Source: Fredinandcohnia aciditolerans
GTDB lineage: Bacteria > Bacillota > Bacilli > Bacillales > Bacillaceae_L
Assembly (NCBI GenBank): GCA_003640645.1
Contig: QGHH01000034.1
Span: 1 to 54,617 of the forward strand
Length of the DNA stretch: 54,617 nucleotides
Direction of reading: 5' to 3'
Both the position numbers and the translations under genes were made by a program. This document shows, piece after piece, positions 8,357-18,381 of this stretch (the first letter of the stretch is position 1; the number at the start of each line of letters is the position of its first letter). A model generated the notes under the pieces. The model worked only from the letters and a program-made list of their open reading frames with translations, made no database searches and was not told the origin of the DNA.

Positions 8357-8941
8357 TTAATTAACGTTATTTCCGTTATGGTAAGCACGGAATTGACTCG
8401 GTGTTAGTCCTGTATTTCGTTTAAATGCATTGTAAAAACTAGAGACGCTTTGATAGCCTGTTTGATAACCAACCTCCGTACTATTAAGGTTCGTCGTTAA
8501 AAGAAGTTCCTTTGCTTCATTTACTCTTATCTTCTCTAAATATATACGTGGTGTATACCCTATTCTTTCTTTGAATATACGATTTAAATGAAAACGACTA
8601 ACCCCAACCCTTGATGCAATTTCATGTAAAGGCATATTTTGAACATAATTATTTTTTATCAACCTTTTAGTATCTTCCAAAATGCTTTCAAAAGGGTCAT
8701 ATGTTTTTATATGTAGATCGGGTCGGCATCTTTTGCATGGTCGATAGCCTGCACTTTGTGCTTCGTTCGCATTTGGAAAAAAAGAAACATTTTCGCAATT
8801 AGGAACCTTAGACTTGCAAGAAGGACGACAAAATACTCCTGTCGTCTTTACCGCGTAAAAAAATTTCCCGTCATATGCTGGATCACATGAAACTGTAGCT
8901 TGCCACATAATATCTTTTGAAAGGTTATTTTGTTCCTTCAT
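8357..8941 (-). CDS. adaA: AdaA, methylphosphotriester-DNA methyltransferase and activator
   Basis: 194 residues. The N-terminal Ada zinc domain has four cysteines in the pattern FCRPSC ... PCKRCRPD (about 37-41 and 69-72), one of which accepts the methyl group from phosphotriesters. An AraC-type double helix-turn-helix follows (VGVSRFHLNRIFKERIGYTP). In B. subtilis AdaA activates the adaptive response to alkylation. No adaB or alkA partner follows here. The start overlaps the end of the frameshifted permease by 17 bp. Confidence 0.9.
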   Translation of the reverse strand: MKEQNNLSKDIMWQATVSCDPAYDGKFFYAVKTTGVFCRPSCKSKVPNCENVSFFPNANEAQSAGYRPCKRCRPDLHIKTYDPFESILEDTKRLIKNNYVQNMPLHEIASRVGVSRFHLNRIFKERIGYTPRIYLEKIRVNEAKELLLTTNLNSTEVGYQTGYQSVSSFYNAFKRNTGLTPSQFRAYHNGNNVN

Positions 8942-10210
8942 TAGATTTTAATCCTCTCTTGTAGGAGAAAGTTTTCTTACTAAAAATCATATAAATCGTA
9001 TATAAAACCACAACAATTATAGGTACAATTATATACAATTGAAAAAATGGAAGAATTAGTAAACATAAAATAAAAGAGGTTAACGATGCCCACCATGCTG
9101 GTGTGTACTTTCTAAATAATTTAAGACCCGCAGCCATTGAAAGAACATAAACTAGAACCCCAAGGGAAGTAGGTATAAACAAAATATCATCAAAATTCAA
9201 AGATAAAGCCTTCGTCACTAAAACACCTCGACCGAAAAACAGATAACAAATAATACCATCCGTCTTGGAATTTGAGTAGTTTCATGATTACTTGAAAAAA
9301 ACTTTGGAAAAGCACCATCCCTACTTAATGAATAACCTAATTGTGTTAGGCTGGCAACAAAAGCATTTGATGTGCCTGTACAAATAATTAAAGCTAAAAT
9401 AGCCGTGACGTATTTAGCACCTAAGCCTACTGTATCCCCCATTATAACACCAATAGGAGAAAGATTTCTTTCTTGACTGCCATATGTCGCTGTTCCAATA
9501 GTAACAAGGCTTAACGCTAAAAATAATAATCCAATAACTATTGCACTAACAACTGCTCCTTTGACAAGATCCGTTTCTGTTTTTTTAAAGTGCTCGGCTA
9601 AATTACAAATCGCTTCACAGCCGAAAAATGACCAAAAAATAACCGTTATAGCACTCCCAACAGAAAACCACCCATTCGGTACAAAGGGAGTAAAATTGCC
9701 CCATTCTATTCTCGGAAGTGACACAAATATTGCTGCAAGTAAAAGTATCAGTAATAAAGAACTTAAAATTAATGCAACTTTACCACTAACGTTTACGCCA
9801 TAATAATTGGAAACACCTGCAATTGCCATTATAAAGATTGCAATTAAAGTTGTTTCAAAACCGAAAAATCCAAATGCCTGACTGACGTAATAAGCACCGG
9901 TTAAAGACACAACTGTTTGACCGACTGCAGCTGTTACAAAATAAAACCAGCCAACGATATTGCCAAGATGATATCCAAAAGATTTTCTAACAAAGGTTGC
10001 CGCTCCACCAGCATCAGGGTATTTTTTTGCCAAATTTGCAAAAGAAAAAGCAAGCGGAAAGCTAATTATTATAACAATAAGCCAAGATACAATAGATGCA
10101 GGCCCCGCCATTGAGGCTGTTACCCCCGATAAAAAAAGGACACCCGAACCTAGTATAGCGGCAATATATAATGCAATTCCTTGAAATAGCCCAATAGATT
10201 TATTATTCAT
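8925..10210 (-). pseudogene. APC-family amino-acid permease, frameshifted
   Basis: Two frames make up one YjeH-like amino-acid permease of about 428 residues. The first 330 codons (GIALYIAAILGSGVLFLSGV, then ~10 hydrophobic segments) end after MVLFVICF. The last three segments continue in another frame from ALSLNFDDILFIPTSLGVLV. The break maps to a run of five T (minus strand, 9239-9235); one added T restores the frame through FFGRGVLVTKA. It is either a homopolymer consensus error or recent decay. As written the protein lacks its last membrane segments. Confidence 0.8.
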
Positions 10211-10642
10211 AACCTCATCCCCTCTATAGCAATTAGTGTACTAGAATAGAGGTTAAAAACTCTTCCTTTTTTTGCGTTCTAATTCTTTTAATAAAGTAAG
10301 CAAAGAATATGTTTCCATAATATTATCCGATTTATAGTATGGTAGGTGTTATCTTTTTCTTGGTTCGCTGTTAAGTATTTGCGTGGTTGTCGGCCGCGCG
10401 GGGCGAGGTGGCATCCTACACGATATTCGGATTACCCGAAAAATACCAATTAAGATAAAGAAACGCTGTTACTAATTCAACAGCGCTTCCTAATGAATTT
10501 ATAGAATAGAATTAAAAGTAGATAGGCTTGTTATTTTGATAGCGTTTAGCCAAAACAGCAATTAATGAATTGGAATATTTTGAAGTAACAAATATAGAAA
10601 TTAGTTTTGATAAGAAAAGATTTAGATAAAAAACGCTGTAAT
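10211..10642. other. Intergenic region with a hairpin and a GC-rich patch
   Basis: No gene seen. There is a hairpin at 10463-10486 (ACGCTGTT / AACAGCGC) and a short GC-rich patch around 10390-10420 unlike its AT-rich surroundings. A 22-codon frame remnant without a start lies near 10558-10629. The boundary between the permease and the Gabija genes lies here. Confidence 0.5.
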
Positions 10643-12577
10643 TCAGCCTTTTTTATCCTTTATATTAACTATATTCCATCCTGCTTTTTTTAAATCTTCC
10701 TCATTACCATCGAGTGTTTCTTGTCTCATCGCTAAACAAAGTAAATGAGTAGGCCTAGTCAACCCTACATAAGTAACGCAAAGGGCATTTATCTTCTCTT
10801 TTCCTTTAGGAGCTGTATGGTTTTGCTTTAAGTAATCCATTAAGTAAAATAGGTCATATTTTTTATAAAACGTCTCTAAATAAAGAGTTGCAGTATGAGT
10901 TTCACCTTTTACGTTATAAACTGTATCCAGGTTAATTTTGACCTCATCCTTGCCATTGCTAGCAACATGAATGAAGGTGTTAATTTGTTCTATTTCTTCA
11001 ATTTCATTCTCATTATCCACACTTTTTTTGGAAATTGCACAAAAATCTCTAAGATCTTTAGTCACCTGTTTACTACCTTTTATGTAAGGAACAAATTTAC
11101 TGGTGATGAATCCAGCTATTTCATCATGAATTTGTTGGCCGTTTTTTGCGTTTACTACCCATTTTGCAATTAATCTGTTTAAATTAATAACAATTTGCTC
11201 GTTTTTCTCCGCTAAGGTCTGTAAAAGTGCTTTTTCAGAAAACCATTTATTGTCCTTCTTTATATCTTCAATTCTGAGTGCATGCAACAGGCAATTGATT
11301 ATGAGTCTACGATATTCATTGACATCGGGGTTTTCAATCCGATTAATAGCATCTATGTACTCCTGCAGCGAACTATAACTAACTCTTATGTTTTTACTAT
11401 TTCCTTTATTAAATGATGGATAATAGCTAGGAAGTGTTATTTGCCCTTCTTTATGAATTTTACCAACTCGACCTATAGCTTTAAAGACCTTCCTGTCTTT
11501 TTGAAGAAGGTTGTTCTCAATAATCAGTTCAGCGAAAGTTGGCAATACTTTTTCAATGTTATTATCGTTAAGCACTATGATGGTAGGTTCAATATTTTGG
11601 ATGGCCTCATTACCTGTGATTCTTTGTGGGTCAACGCTTACATTGTCAATACATTTTGCAATTGCTGATGATAATCGCTTACTCTCAGTTAGGGAAAGGG
11701 ACCTCTTATCTGGCTTCCAACTTGATTCTTCGTTTGGACTTTCAAATATCGCTTGATTTGTATCACCAATCCGTTGAATTATTACTTTATTAATATCAAA
11801 GACTTGGTTTAACAATTTCATTTGAATCGGTGAAGTATCTTGCATTTCATCCATAAATAAAAATTTAAATCTTGCTGAAATCACATCACGAATTTCTGGG
11901 AATTCTTTTATAAATTTAAATGCCATAACATATGCATCTCGATAGGAAAGGATCCCTTTCTCTAAAAGACCTTTCTTTAAATCTTTTAAATATTGAAAAG
12001 TGGGTGTTGTCTCACTATAGACATCTTCTAGTTTTTTCGCTCCCAAATATATAATTCCGTCTTCTTCATATTCAAAAACGAGCTTTTGCAATAGGTCTTC
12101 AAGTGGAAATTTACGTTCAATATTTTGTCTGTATCCCCGTGGAATTTTATAAAACAATTTTTTGAAATTTTCAAGATATGTATCCACATCAATACTATAA
12201 ACATTACCTAGAAAAAAATGTTTGTACGAAGGAATCGCCAAATACTTGTTAACAAACACCTGTATAGTTGAAATATGATTTGGATATTGAAACAACTTGC
12301 TTCCCTCTTGTTGTGAACTTCTATTTTTAATTTCATTTACTCCAACATTTGTATGAGTTAATACACAAATGCCCCTATTGTTTTCTAGGGGAAGTTTCTT
12401 TTCAAGAATTAAAAGTTTGGCAATTAAAGAAGTCGTTTTCCCACTTCCAGGACAGGCTTTTATATCCACCGTTTCGAGATTTTTTATCACAGTCCTGTGG
12501 CTTTCATTAAACGTACTTCCGTTAGGAAAAAGAATTGTTTCAATACAATCTATATCCTCATTCGTAATCTCAACCAA
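10643..12577 (-). CDS. gajB: GajB-like UvrD/Rep helicase of a Gabija system
   Basis: About 644-residue superfamily 1 helicase. Walker A is ACPGSGKTT at about residues 41-49, and motif II is DEMQD, with FLFMDEMQDTSPIQ as in UvrD. A motif-III-like strand is IQRIGDTNQAIFE and a C-terminal helicase motif is YVGLTRPTHLL. In Gabija, GajB is the helicase partner of the GajA nuclease. The start is the TTG at 12577, which has a perfect AAGGAGGT 8 bp upstream, lies at the domain start and overlaps the gajA stop by 8 bp, suggesting coupling. It is longer than the ~500-residue type protein, so a variant. Confidence 0.85.
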   Translation of the reverse strand: MVEITNEDIDCIETILFPNGSTFNESHRTVIKNLETVDIKACPGSGKTTSLIAKLLILEKKLPLENNRGICVLTHTNVGVNEIKNRSSQQEGSKLFQYPNHISTIQVFVNKYLAIPSYKHFFLGNVYSIDVDTYLENFKKLFYKIPRGYRQNIERKFPLEDLLQKLVFEYEEDGIIYLGAKKLEDVYSETTPTFQYLKDLKKGLLEKGILSYRDAYVMAFKFIKEFPEIRDVISARFKFLFMDEMQDTSPIQMKLLNQVFDINKVIIQRIGDTNQAIFESPNEESSWKPDKRSLSLTESKRLSSAIAKCIDNVSVDPQRITGNEAIQNIEPTIIVLNDNNIEKVLPTFAELIIENNLLQKDRKVFKAIGRVGKIHKEGQITLPSYYPSFNKGNSKNIRVSYSSLQEYIDAINRIENPDVNEYRRLIINCLLHALRIEDIKKDNKWFSEKALLQTLAEKNEQIVINLNRLIAKWVVNAKNGQQIHDEIAGFITSKFVPYIKGSKQVTKDLRDFCAISKKSVDNENEIEEIEQINTFIHVASNGKDEVKINLDTVYNVKGETHTATLYLETFYKKYDLFYLMDYLKQNHTAPKGKEKINALCVTYVGLTRPTHLLCLAMRQETLDGNEEDLKKAGWNIVNIKDKKG

Positions 12578-14459
12578 TTTTGCCACCTCCTTGGGAAGTC
12601 GCATAGTTGATTGCATTAACCAAGTATTCAATATATTTATCTTCCAATATAAGCTTTTTTAACCATTTTTTATCTTTATATTGTTCAAGTAAACTAGCAA
12701 AACATTGTCCTATGATTGCTTTAGAGACTTTATTGTTCTTTTTGGTTATGATGTTTTTATAAATATCATAGGCAACTTGAAAATCATTATATCCATTTTC
12801 ATTCCAGGTGGCTTCAAGGTTTATTATCTCCTCTTCTACTGTTTCGCCTTTCTTATCTGTTAAACCATACTCGTCACTATTTTGAATCTTTTTTGCTTGT
12901 AAAACTGCCTTAACCAGCAACGGCCGGAGTCCACTTAGTGCTATATCATGTTCTAATGTCCAAAATGGTGAAATGAATGTTTTAACCATTTGACCATCTA
13001 TCCGTTGCTTAATACTACTTACTTTTTCTGTCCGTTTCTCATAATAGGCTTCACCTAGTCCTTCATCGCCTATGTACGCTTCAGTATCAATATCCAAATC
13101 TGTTATACATGCTACAGGGATCGTAAATTGCCCTTCTTTAATATTCTTACGTCTGAAAATCCTTGAGTACCTTAAAAATGCCGTGCTACCTACATTTAAT
13201 ACGGTTACGCCATACTGTGAAAGAGGTTTGTCTATTACCCTGCTTAATGCTGGAATGATCAGGTTTTCTGCATCTCCCTCAACCATAATCACCCCTTGAG
13301 CAAAAAACATATCGGCCTTTGTTGCATCCAAAAATCTTTCTAGAAATAAATAATCTCCTTTTAACAATTCAGTTTCATCTGGTCGCATTGAAAAAATATT
13401 GTCATTGTTACAAATAAAGAGATTCTCTAATTTGATTTTAGACGACAATACTGTGCTGTGTGTGGTTAGTAAAAGTTGAATGTTCGAGCTTTCTGCTTCT
13501 TCCTGTAAATATTCAATAAGTCTTATTTGAGCTTGGGTATGTAAATGCGCTTCTATTTCCTCAATTAAAGCTATCTTCAATCCATCGAACTCTTCTCTTT
13601 TTAACAATAAAAGTTCTGTAGCGATAAACAAAATGTTGTTAGAGCCTAATCCAGGTTTTTCGCTAGAAAACTGTAAACTTAAACGTTCAAGTATATATCT
13701 TAGTTTTAGGTCCGAAACTTTAAAACCTGATTCAAGAACATTATTTTTATTAGAGAACTTTTCAAGGTAACTGTTAATTTCCTTTAAAAGATTTTTGCCT
13801 TCTTGATCTGGCAGCTCACTTTGGTCCATATTTTTTCCTTTGAAATATAAATCTATTTTATTGTTAGCTTCCTTAAAAGTCTCGACTAAAAAGTGACTAT
13901 CTTCATCTTCGAAAGCAGAGTGGCTACTCAGTATTTGAGATAATCTTGAGTTTTTTCTTGGTGCAAGTTCGGTATTTGCATCTCTTAAGGGTTTTAAATA
14001 TGTAGCCTTTATTCGATTTCTAGCCTCGCTGTTTAATAACTTTGCACCCTCGCCCTTTCCTGCTTTAACATCATAAAAAATTTTCTTACCCTGTCTTTTT
14101 GCGTTATATGTAAGATGAAGTACATATTCCGTTTTTCCATTATTCTTTTCGAATGACAACCATTCTAAGAGATGTTTGGCTTCATCCAATGATAAATCTC
14201 TTATAATACAAGAAATCTCTATAGTAGATGCCCTATCACTTTCGGAGGTGGATCCATTAGGGATATGGAAATCATCGATTTCTATTTTATTGAAATCGTT
14301 ACTTTGAGTGCCAAGCACTAGTTTAATAGCGTCTATTACCGTTGTTTTCCCAGAATCATTTTCCCCAACAAATAAATTAAATCCCTTATTTAATTTTAAA
14401 TGAAGACCTGATTTCCCAAACTTACGAAAATTTGTTATCAAAATTTCTGAAAGGTACAT
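12570..14459 (-). CDS. gajA: GajA-like OLD-family ATPase/TOPRIM nuclease
   Basis: 629 residues. The ABC-type ATPase half has Walker A GENDSGKTT at residues 32-40, Walker-B-like LIEEIEAHLHTQ and switch His LLLTTHST. The C-terminal TOPRIM half has the acidic pair IMVEGDAENLIIP and DLDID. This is the OLD-nuclease architecture of GajA, the DNA-nicking component of the Gabija anti-phage system. It is directly followed by a UvrD-like helicase, which defines Gabija. Its AT-rich upstream region carries no operator I can recognise. The pair lies outside the 21-kb integrated element, so it is a separate defence acquisition. Confidence 0.87.
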   Translation of the reverse strand: MYLSEILITNFRKFGKSGLHLKLNKGFNLFVGENDSGKTTVIDAIKLVLGTQSNDFNKIEIDDFHIPNGSTSESDRASTIEISCIIRDLSLDEAKHLLEWLSFEKNNGKTEYVLHLTYNAKRQGKKIFYDVKAGKGEGAKLLNSEARNRIKATYLKPLRDANTELAPRKNSRLSQILSSHSAFEDEDSHFLVETFKEANNKIDLYFKGKNMDQSELPDQEGKNLLKEINSYLEKFSNKNNVLESGFKVSDLKLRYILERLSLQFSSEKPGLGSNNILFIATELLLLKREEFDGLKIALIEEIEAHLHTQAQIRLIEYLQEEAESSNIQLLLTTHSTVLSSKIKLENLFICNNDNIFSMRPDETELLKGDYLFLERFLDATKADMFFAQGVIMVEGDAENLIIPALSRVIDKPLSQYGVTVLNVGSTAFLRYSRIFRRKNIKEGQFTIPVACITDLDIDTEAYIGDEGLGEAYYEKRTEKVSSIKQRIDGQMVKTFISPFWTLEHDIALSGLRPLLVKAVLQAKKIQNSDEYGLTDKKGETVEEEIINLEATWNENGYNDFQVAYDIYKNIITKKNNKVSKAIIGQCFASLLEQYKDKKWLKKLILEDKYIEYLVNAINYATSQGGGKIG

Positions 14460-14623
14460 TTCTCCTACTCCTTTTAAACTATTATTATTAAGTTTAGCTA
14501 TAAATAAGAGCCTAGTAAATATTTATCCATTTATAGAATACTTCGGGCTGCTTTCAGATGTCATGCTTCATCATAGTAATTATTACAGTAATAGATGTCG
14601 ATTAAACTACCTATTACAACAAC

Positions 14624-14662
14624 AAAAGGGAAACCCAGTATCAACTTACAGGCTTCCCTTTT
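14624..14662. terminator. Hairpin upstream of gajA, probably a bidirectional terminator
   Basis: AAAAGGGAAACC pairs with GGCTTCCCTTTT around a 15-base loop. It lies upstream of gajA and may end transcription arriving from the decayed region. Confidence 0.5.
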
Positions 14663-15312
14663 AGTATGATTGACGGAACATGTTTGAACATTTATCTTTC
14701 CATGTATATATCTACTATATAGATTTCATATTCATCTTCTTTAAGTATGTACCGAACATTATCAATATCTGTAATAAAATTTGCCTTCATATCAGCCTCT
14801 TGTTCTATTATTACGACATTAATCCTAGGGTGCTATGACGGATTTTAGGTTCAGGCACTGGCTCTTTTCTTATTTTTGCCTGTTTAATCTTAGGATTTGA
14901 TTTTGCAAACTTTAACAAAGATGAGTTAAACATTGTGATATCTACGATCCATTCTTTTTTAGGGTATTTTTGTGTCTGATATAGGTTAACAGGGTAAGTT
15001 TGTGTCTAGAATTAAGGACACGAAATCACCCTGCTTTTTTTAATGAATCTTGTTATATCAAGCCTTTAGGACGTATTTTAAATAGGTATATTTGTGTCGT
15101 CAGACATCTCCATAACATCTGATATTTGGAACTTCGTTCCCCTAAGTTCCGCATAATGTTGTCTCCTTTTGGGTGGTTATCGTTTGATTGTTGGAACCAA
15201 AGTGATTCAGTTTTGAACCATAATTCGCAGAGGGTTTATTATTTGTTTTTCACTTATCTATTCTAGGAGGTATTTGTATGTTGTTATCACAAGCAATGGA
15301 TGAATTGTTTCT
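14663..15312 (-). pseudogene. Decayed region with C-terminal coding remnants
   Basis: Two minus-strand fragments without starts are visible. One of about 60 codons (14811-15012, containing KKEWIVDITMFNSSLLKF) ends at a double stop. A second of about 30 codons (14700-14800, MKANFITDIDNVRYIL) is also seen. GACACAAA-type words recur around 14970-15100. I cannot assign a family; an old transposon or defence gene is possible. The region separates the Gabija genes from the DUF262 fragment. Confidence 0.35.
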
Positions 15313-15543
15313 TTATCTGTTTGTGTAAGGGGATTGCTGAAATTTGTATAGACCCTTTTTAATATAAACTATTGAACCAACAAAATGTCCTTTAACATCT
15401 TCATCGTTGGCTGCACGTACTATAACATTCCAAAGCTGTTTACATTGTTCAATCGTCCAGCTATATTTTCGTTGATAAATTGGAATAATGAATTGTTTTG
15501 TTCCTTGAAGAAACTTTAGAAAATTTGTTTCTGATGCTTTCAT
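15313..15543 (-). pseudogene. DUF262 (GmrSD-type) N-terminal fragment
   Basis: The first ~60 codons match the start of DUF262 nucleases, with the diagnostic FIIPIYQRKYSW at about residues 18-29 followed by QLWNVIV and GHFVGSIV. DUF262 proteins usually exceed 500 residues and cut modified DNA; here the frame ends after 76 codons in unrelated residues. It lies 14 bp after the NucS-like nuclease gene, so it was probably the next gene in that operon before a deletion removed the rest. Confidence 0.7.
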
Positions 15544-15557
15544 TCCTAAAGCCTCCC

Positions 15558-16745
15558 CTAGTTTTCAAATAGATTTGAAAGAAAATCAAATTTTATCCCT
15601 TTATCTTCTTTTTTATAATGTGCTTTTACAATCGTAGTTGCAAATAATGACTCGATAAGATCCCCAACTTTCTTCTCAGAATCCTCTCTACCAAGTTCAA
15701 TATCACCAATCCAAAGTAATTTTGATTTTTTATCCTCTGAGTCACGTACATAGTAACCAAAGTGCTCCAATGAATAATATATTTTCTCCCAATTTACTTT
15801 TGGAATGCCAACAGCATTAAACTTTAATTCATAAAATGGATAAAGAGCCTTGCCCTCGGTTCGTAAATATTTATGGAATCCATATTGGGTGGTTGCCTTT
15901 TGTTTTCCCTTCCCAATATCTAAAACTATGAATCTTGATTTGCCATCTTTAAAGGTGGGTTTGTTTCCGCGATAACCGATTGAACCTAAATATAATTCAC
16001 AATGAATCGGTTGGAGTTTACCTTCCATATACAATAAATAATCTAATACAAAACCTTGCCAAGCACCATCTTTTGTTTTAACAACCCATCTGGCTTTAGA
16101 ATCTGGCTTCCGAATAACCTTAATGCTCCCATTAAACATCGTTCTTTCAAATTGTATCTTTAAAATCATATCCTTAAACTGATCAGCAACCATTTGATTA
16201 GCTTGGTTATCATCACTAAGTTCTGGGCTTGCATCAATTGGTTTAAAAAATTGATACGATGTATATGGAACTCCAAATGGTGAAGTTTCATTTAGATATT
16301 CTTGGAAATCCATTGATTTTACTTCTTTTGCTTTTTTATGTAATTTTTCAGAGAAGAAAATTTGATCAAGCAATTCACTATTTCTCTTCTGTAAGTAAGT
16401 GTAAATATTGTCAATCCTTATCTCTTTCCACTCAATGTTCTTTTGATTACACAAAAATTGTATAGACGTTGGTATTACTTGTCCGATTAACATTCCTCTT
16501 AATTCACCATAATATGATTTTTTTAAATTTCGTAGATAATCTTCTATTTGTTCTACATGCTCCTCCTGGACAATATCTTTTTTTAACTCAACCAGCAAAA
16601 GCCTTCCCATCCTATCTTTGAAAGTTAAATCAGTTCTGCGATTTTCTAATTGTTCTTGCCTCCCAAGAAGAGTGAGGTTATCTTCAACCAATTCAGGGTG
16701 AAGCACCAAAATGTCTTCAATTTCTCTTTCGGATAAAACCTGCAT
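15558..16745 (-). CDS. NucS/DUF91-like PD-(D/E)XK nuclease
   Basis: 395 residues. The N-terminal ~115 carry a NucS/EndoMS-type nuclease core (ENRRTDLTFKDRMGRLLLVE followed by LKKD), giving Asp and the ExK triad at about residues 39-55. The remaining ~280 residues are an unassigned domain with aromatic-rich strands that may recognise DNA. It starts 12 bp after the end of the HsdR-N-like gene and precedes a DUF262 fragment. All are probably parts of one nuclease-based defence operon. The exact target is unknown. Confidence 0.7.
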   Translation of the reverse strand: MQVLSEREIEDILVLHPELVEDNLTLLGRQEQLENRRTDLTFKDRMGRLLLVELKKDIVQEEHVEQIEDYLRNLKKSYYGELRGMLIGQVIPTSIQFLCNQKNIEWKEIRIDNIYTYLQKRNSELLDQIFFSEKLHKKAKEVKSMDFQEYLNETSPFGVPYTSYQFFKPIDASPELSDDNQANQMVADQFKDMILKIQFERTMFNGSIKVIRKPDSKARWVVKTKDGAWQGFVLDYLLYMEGKLQPIHCELYLGSIGYRGNKPTFKDGKSRFIVLDIGKGKQKATTQYGFHKYLRTEGKALYPFYELKFNAVGIPKVNWEKIYYSLEHFGYYVRDSEDKKSKLLWIGDIELGREDSEKKVGDLIESLFATTIVKAHYKKEDKGIKFDFLSNLFEN

Positions 16746-16757
16746 CCTATTTCCCCC

Positions 16758-17933
16758 TTACTGACATCTTTTTTCTTTTGTGTTTGTTTTTTTCCTTTTC
16801 TTTTCTGCTAAACTCACACGTAAACTAGCATATTCTACTAATCTCTCAATAAAATCCGAACCTTCTTTTACTAAAATTGAACCTTGTGCTGGTAATGAAC
16901 CCAGATAAATCTTCTCATCCACAATTAAGTTAGGCGAAAACTGCCTTACTTTTTCAATTACTTGATGATTAGTAAATCCATTTCTCCGCCCATTATGAAA
17001 AATCACATTTGATTTATGCTCTTTAGAGAATGATATAAATTGATCAATATTTAATTTTAGAATGTTTGTAGTAAGCCCGGAATTATCAACAGCAACGATT
17101 TATCTTATGGAAAATTTTCATTTGGAAATGCAAGTGGTGGAAGTTTTCCAGGATACTATCGGAGTATTATAGTTAAAGATTTAAGTGGAAAACATTCAGT
17201 CTACCGCATTGGGATATTTGGAACACCAGTTTTAGTGAATGACCCTGTTTATGGAAATCGAAATGGAAATACGTATCTAATCCTTCACAATTTCTGTCCG
17301 GTATTCGCCACTTTTATTGAATTCACCACATAAAATGAAATTTTGCAGTTCTGAAATAAATGGGTGCATTTCTACAGGCGTACCCTCTCCAATATATCCT
17401 TCCTGAAGTAAAAATCTCATATAAAGGTCGTATGTGGTTAATTCATATGGCAACCTTCGTAATTCACGGAATCTCGTATATTCCACCTTTCCTTTTAACA
17501 ATTCCGTATATGTATAGAGTTCATTAATTAAAGGAACTACATTATCGTTTATTACTTCATACAACTGCATTTGTTTACCATTGGAAATCCCTATGTATTT
17601 TGCATTAAGAATTTCGTTGTAAGATTTAACCTGATTTAATGTATGATCAGTTAGTTCAATATGTTTAGCTTTTATTTCTAACACTAATAGGGCATGTTCA
17701 TTGCCATCTCGGTCTTTATGCCAAACTACTATATCAGCTCTCTGTTTTGATGTTGAATCAATATGATAAAGAGGAAATTCTGTGCTAATTGTATCTCTTG
17801 GTATTTTCATCTCTTCAATTAATACTTGAATTATTTTTTGTCTGACCTCTTCTTCAGGTGTATACTGAAGTAAAATTTGGCGACAAGGATCATATATTAG
17901 CCTCTTTCTTCCATTTTTAAATACTTCTTTCAT
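16758..17933 (-). pseudogene. HsdR-N-like (HSDR_N_2) nuclease gene broken by an internal inversion
   Basis: As written, the frame from 17933 stops at 17277 after 218 codons and an 82-codon frame sits at 17006-16758. The plus strand between 17097 and 17279 reads as good protein (SYGKFSFGNASGGSFPGYYR). Inverting 17097-17282 in silico joins all three into one uninterrupted frame of 391 codons with no base added or lost. The N-terminal part has a restriction-nuclease core (RADIVVWHKD ... LLVLEIKAKH). The break could be a real rearrangement, a switch, or an assembly error. In the written state the product would lack its C-terminal 173 residues. Confidence 0.8.
17097..17282. other. Inverted 186-bp segment inside the HsdR-N-like gene
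   Basis: The segment is bounded by GATT (17097-17100) and AATC (17279-17282), a 4-bp inverted repeat, or AANGATT over 7 bp with one mismatch. Such short ends suggest a microhomology-mediated event rather than a typical site-specific invertase. No recombinase gene is adjacent. Confidence 0.75.
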
Positions 17934-18270
17934 GTATTTCTACCTTTTTATAGAATTTAATTGGATAGCGATCTACCATTCCTACATCAATAAACTCTAT
18001 ATAGCCTTTCTCCAGAAAAAATAAATCTGTGGTTATAGTTGTATTAATCTGCCTCGATATGTCATATAAGATTACATTATTTTCAAAATCGACAGAGTAC
18101 AAAATGAGAAATGTTGTCAGCATAGGCTCTTCATTTTCCAAACTCTCATTTACAATTGCATATACTTCATATGGGTCATTTTTAAATAATGCCGTTAATT
18201 CATTTTTAGATAAAGGATTATCAATAATTTTATAGGTTTTATTTCGTATTTTTATTTCCGTAGGAAACAT
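17917..18270 (-). CDS. Hypothetical protein, 117 aa
   Basis: Starts at 18270 with AAGGGG 9 bp upstream; an upstream ATG in frame lacks a ribosome site. The protein begins MFPTEIKIRNKTYKIIDNPL and has no family I recognise. Its stop overlaps the start of the HsdR-N-like gene by 17 bp, so the genes are co-translated. It is probably the first gene of the small nuclease operon that runs down to the DUF262 fragment. It may be an accessory or regulatory subunit. Confidence 0.65.
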   Translation of the reverse strand: MFPTEIKIRNKTYKIIDNPLSKNELTALFKNDPYEVYAIVNESLENEEPMLTTFLILYSVDFENNVILYDISRQINTTITTDLFFLEKGYIEFIDVGMVDRYPIKFYKKVEIHERSI

Positions 18271-18381
18271 AAAATCAACCCCTTCTAGGAATATTGTACC
18301 AAATCTGACAATTAAATTATAAATATTGGTATAATTTTCATAACAATATTTCTTCATATTTTCTAAATGGAGGAGACTATA

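Noticed and set aside
17097-17282. Site-specific invertible segment with its own recombinase
   Set aside because: The inverted ends are 4-7 bp and no invertase gene is nearby; the only recombinase is the integrase 29 kb away. Left open as a rearrangement, not claimed as a phase switch.
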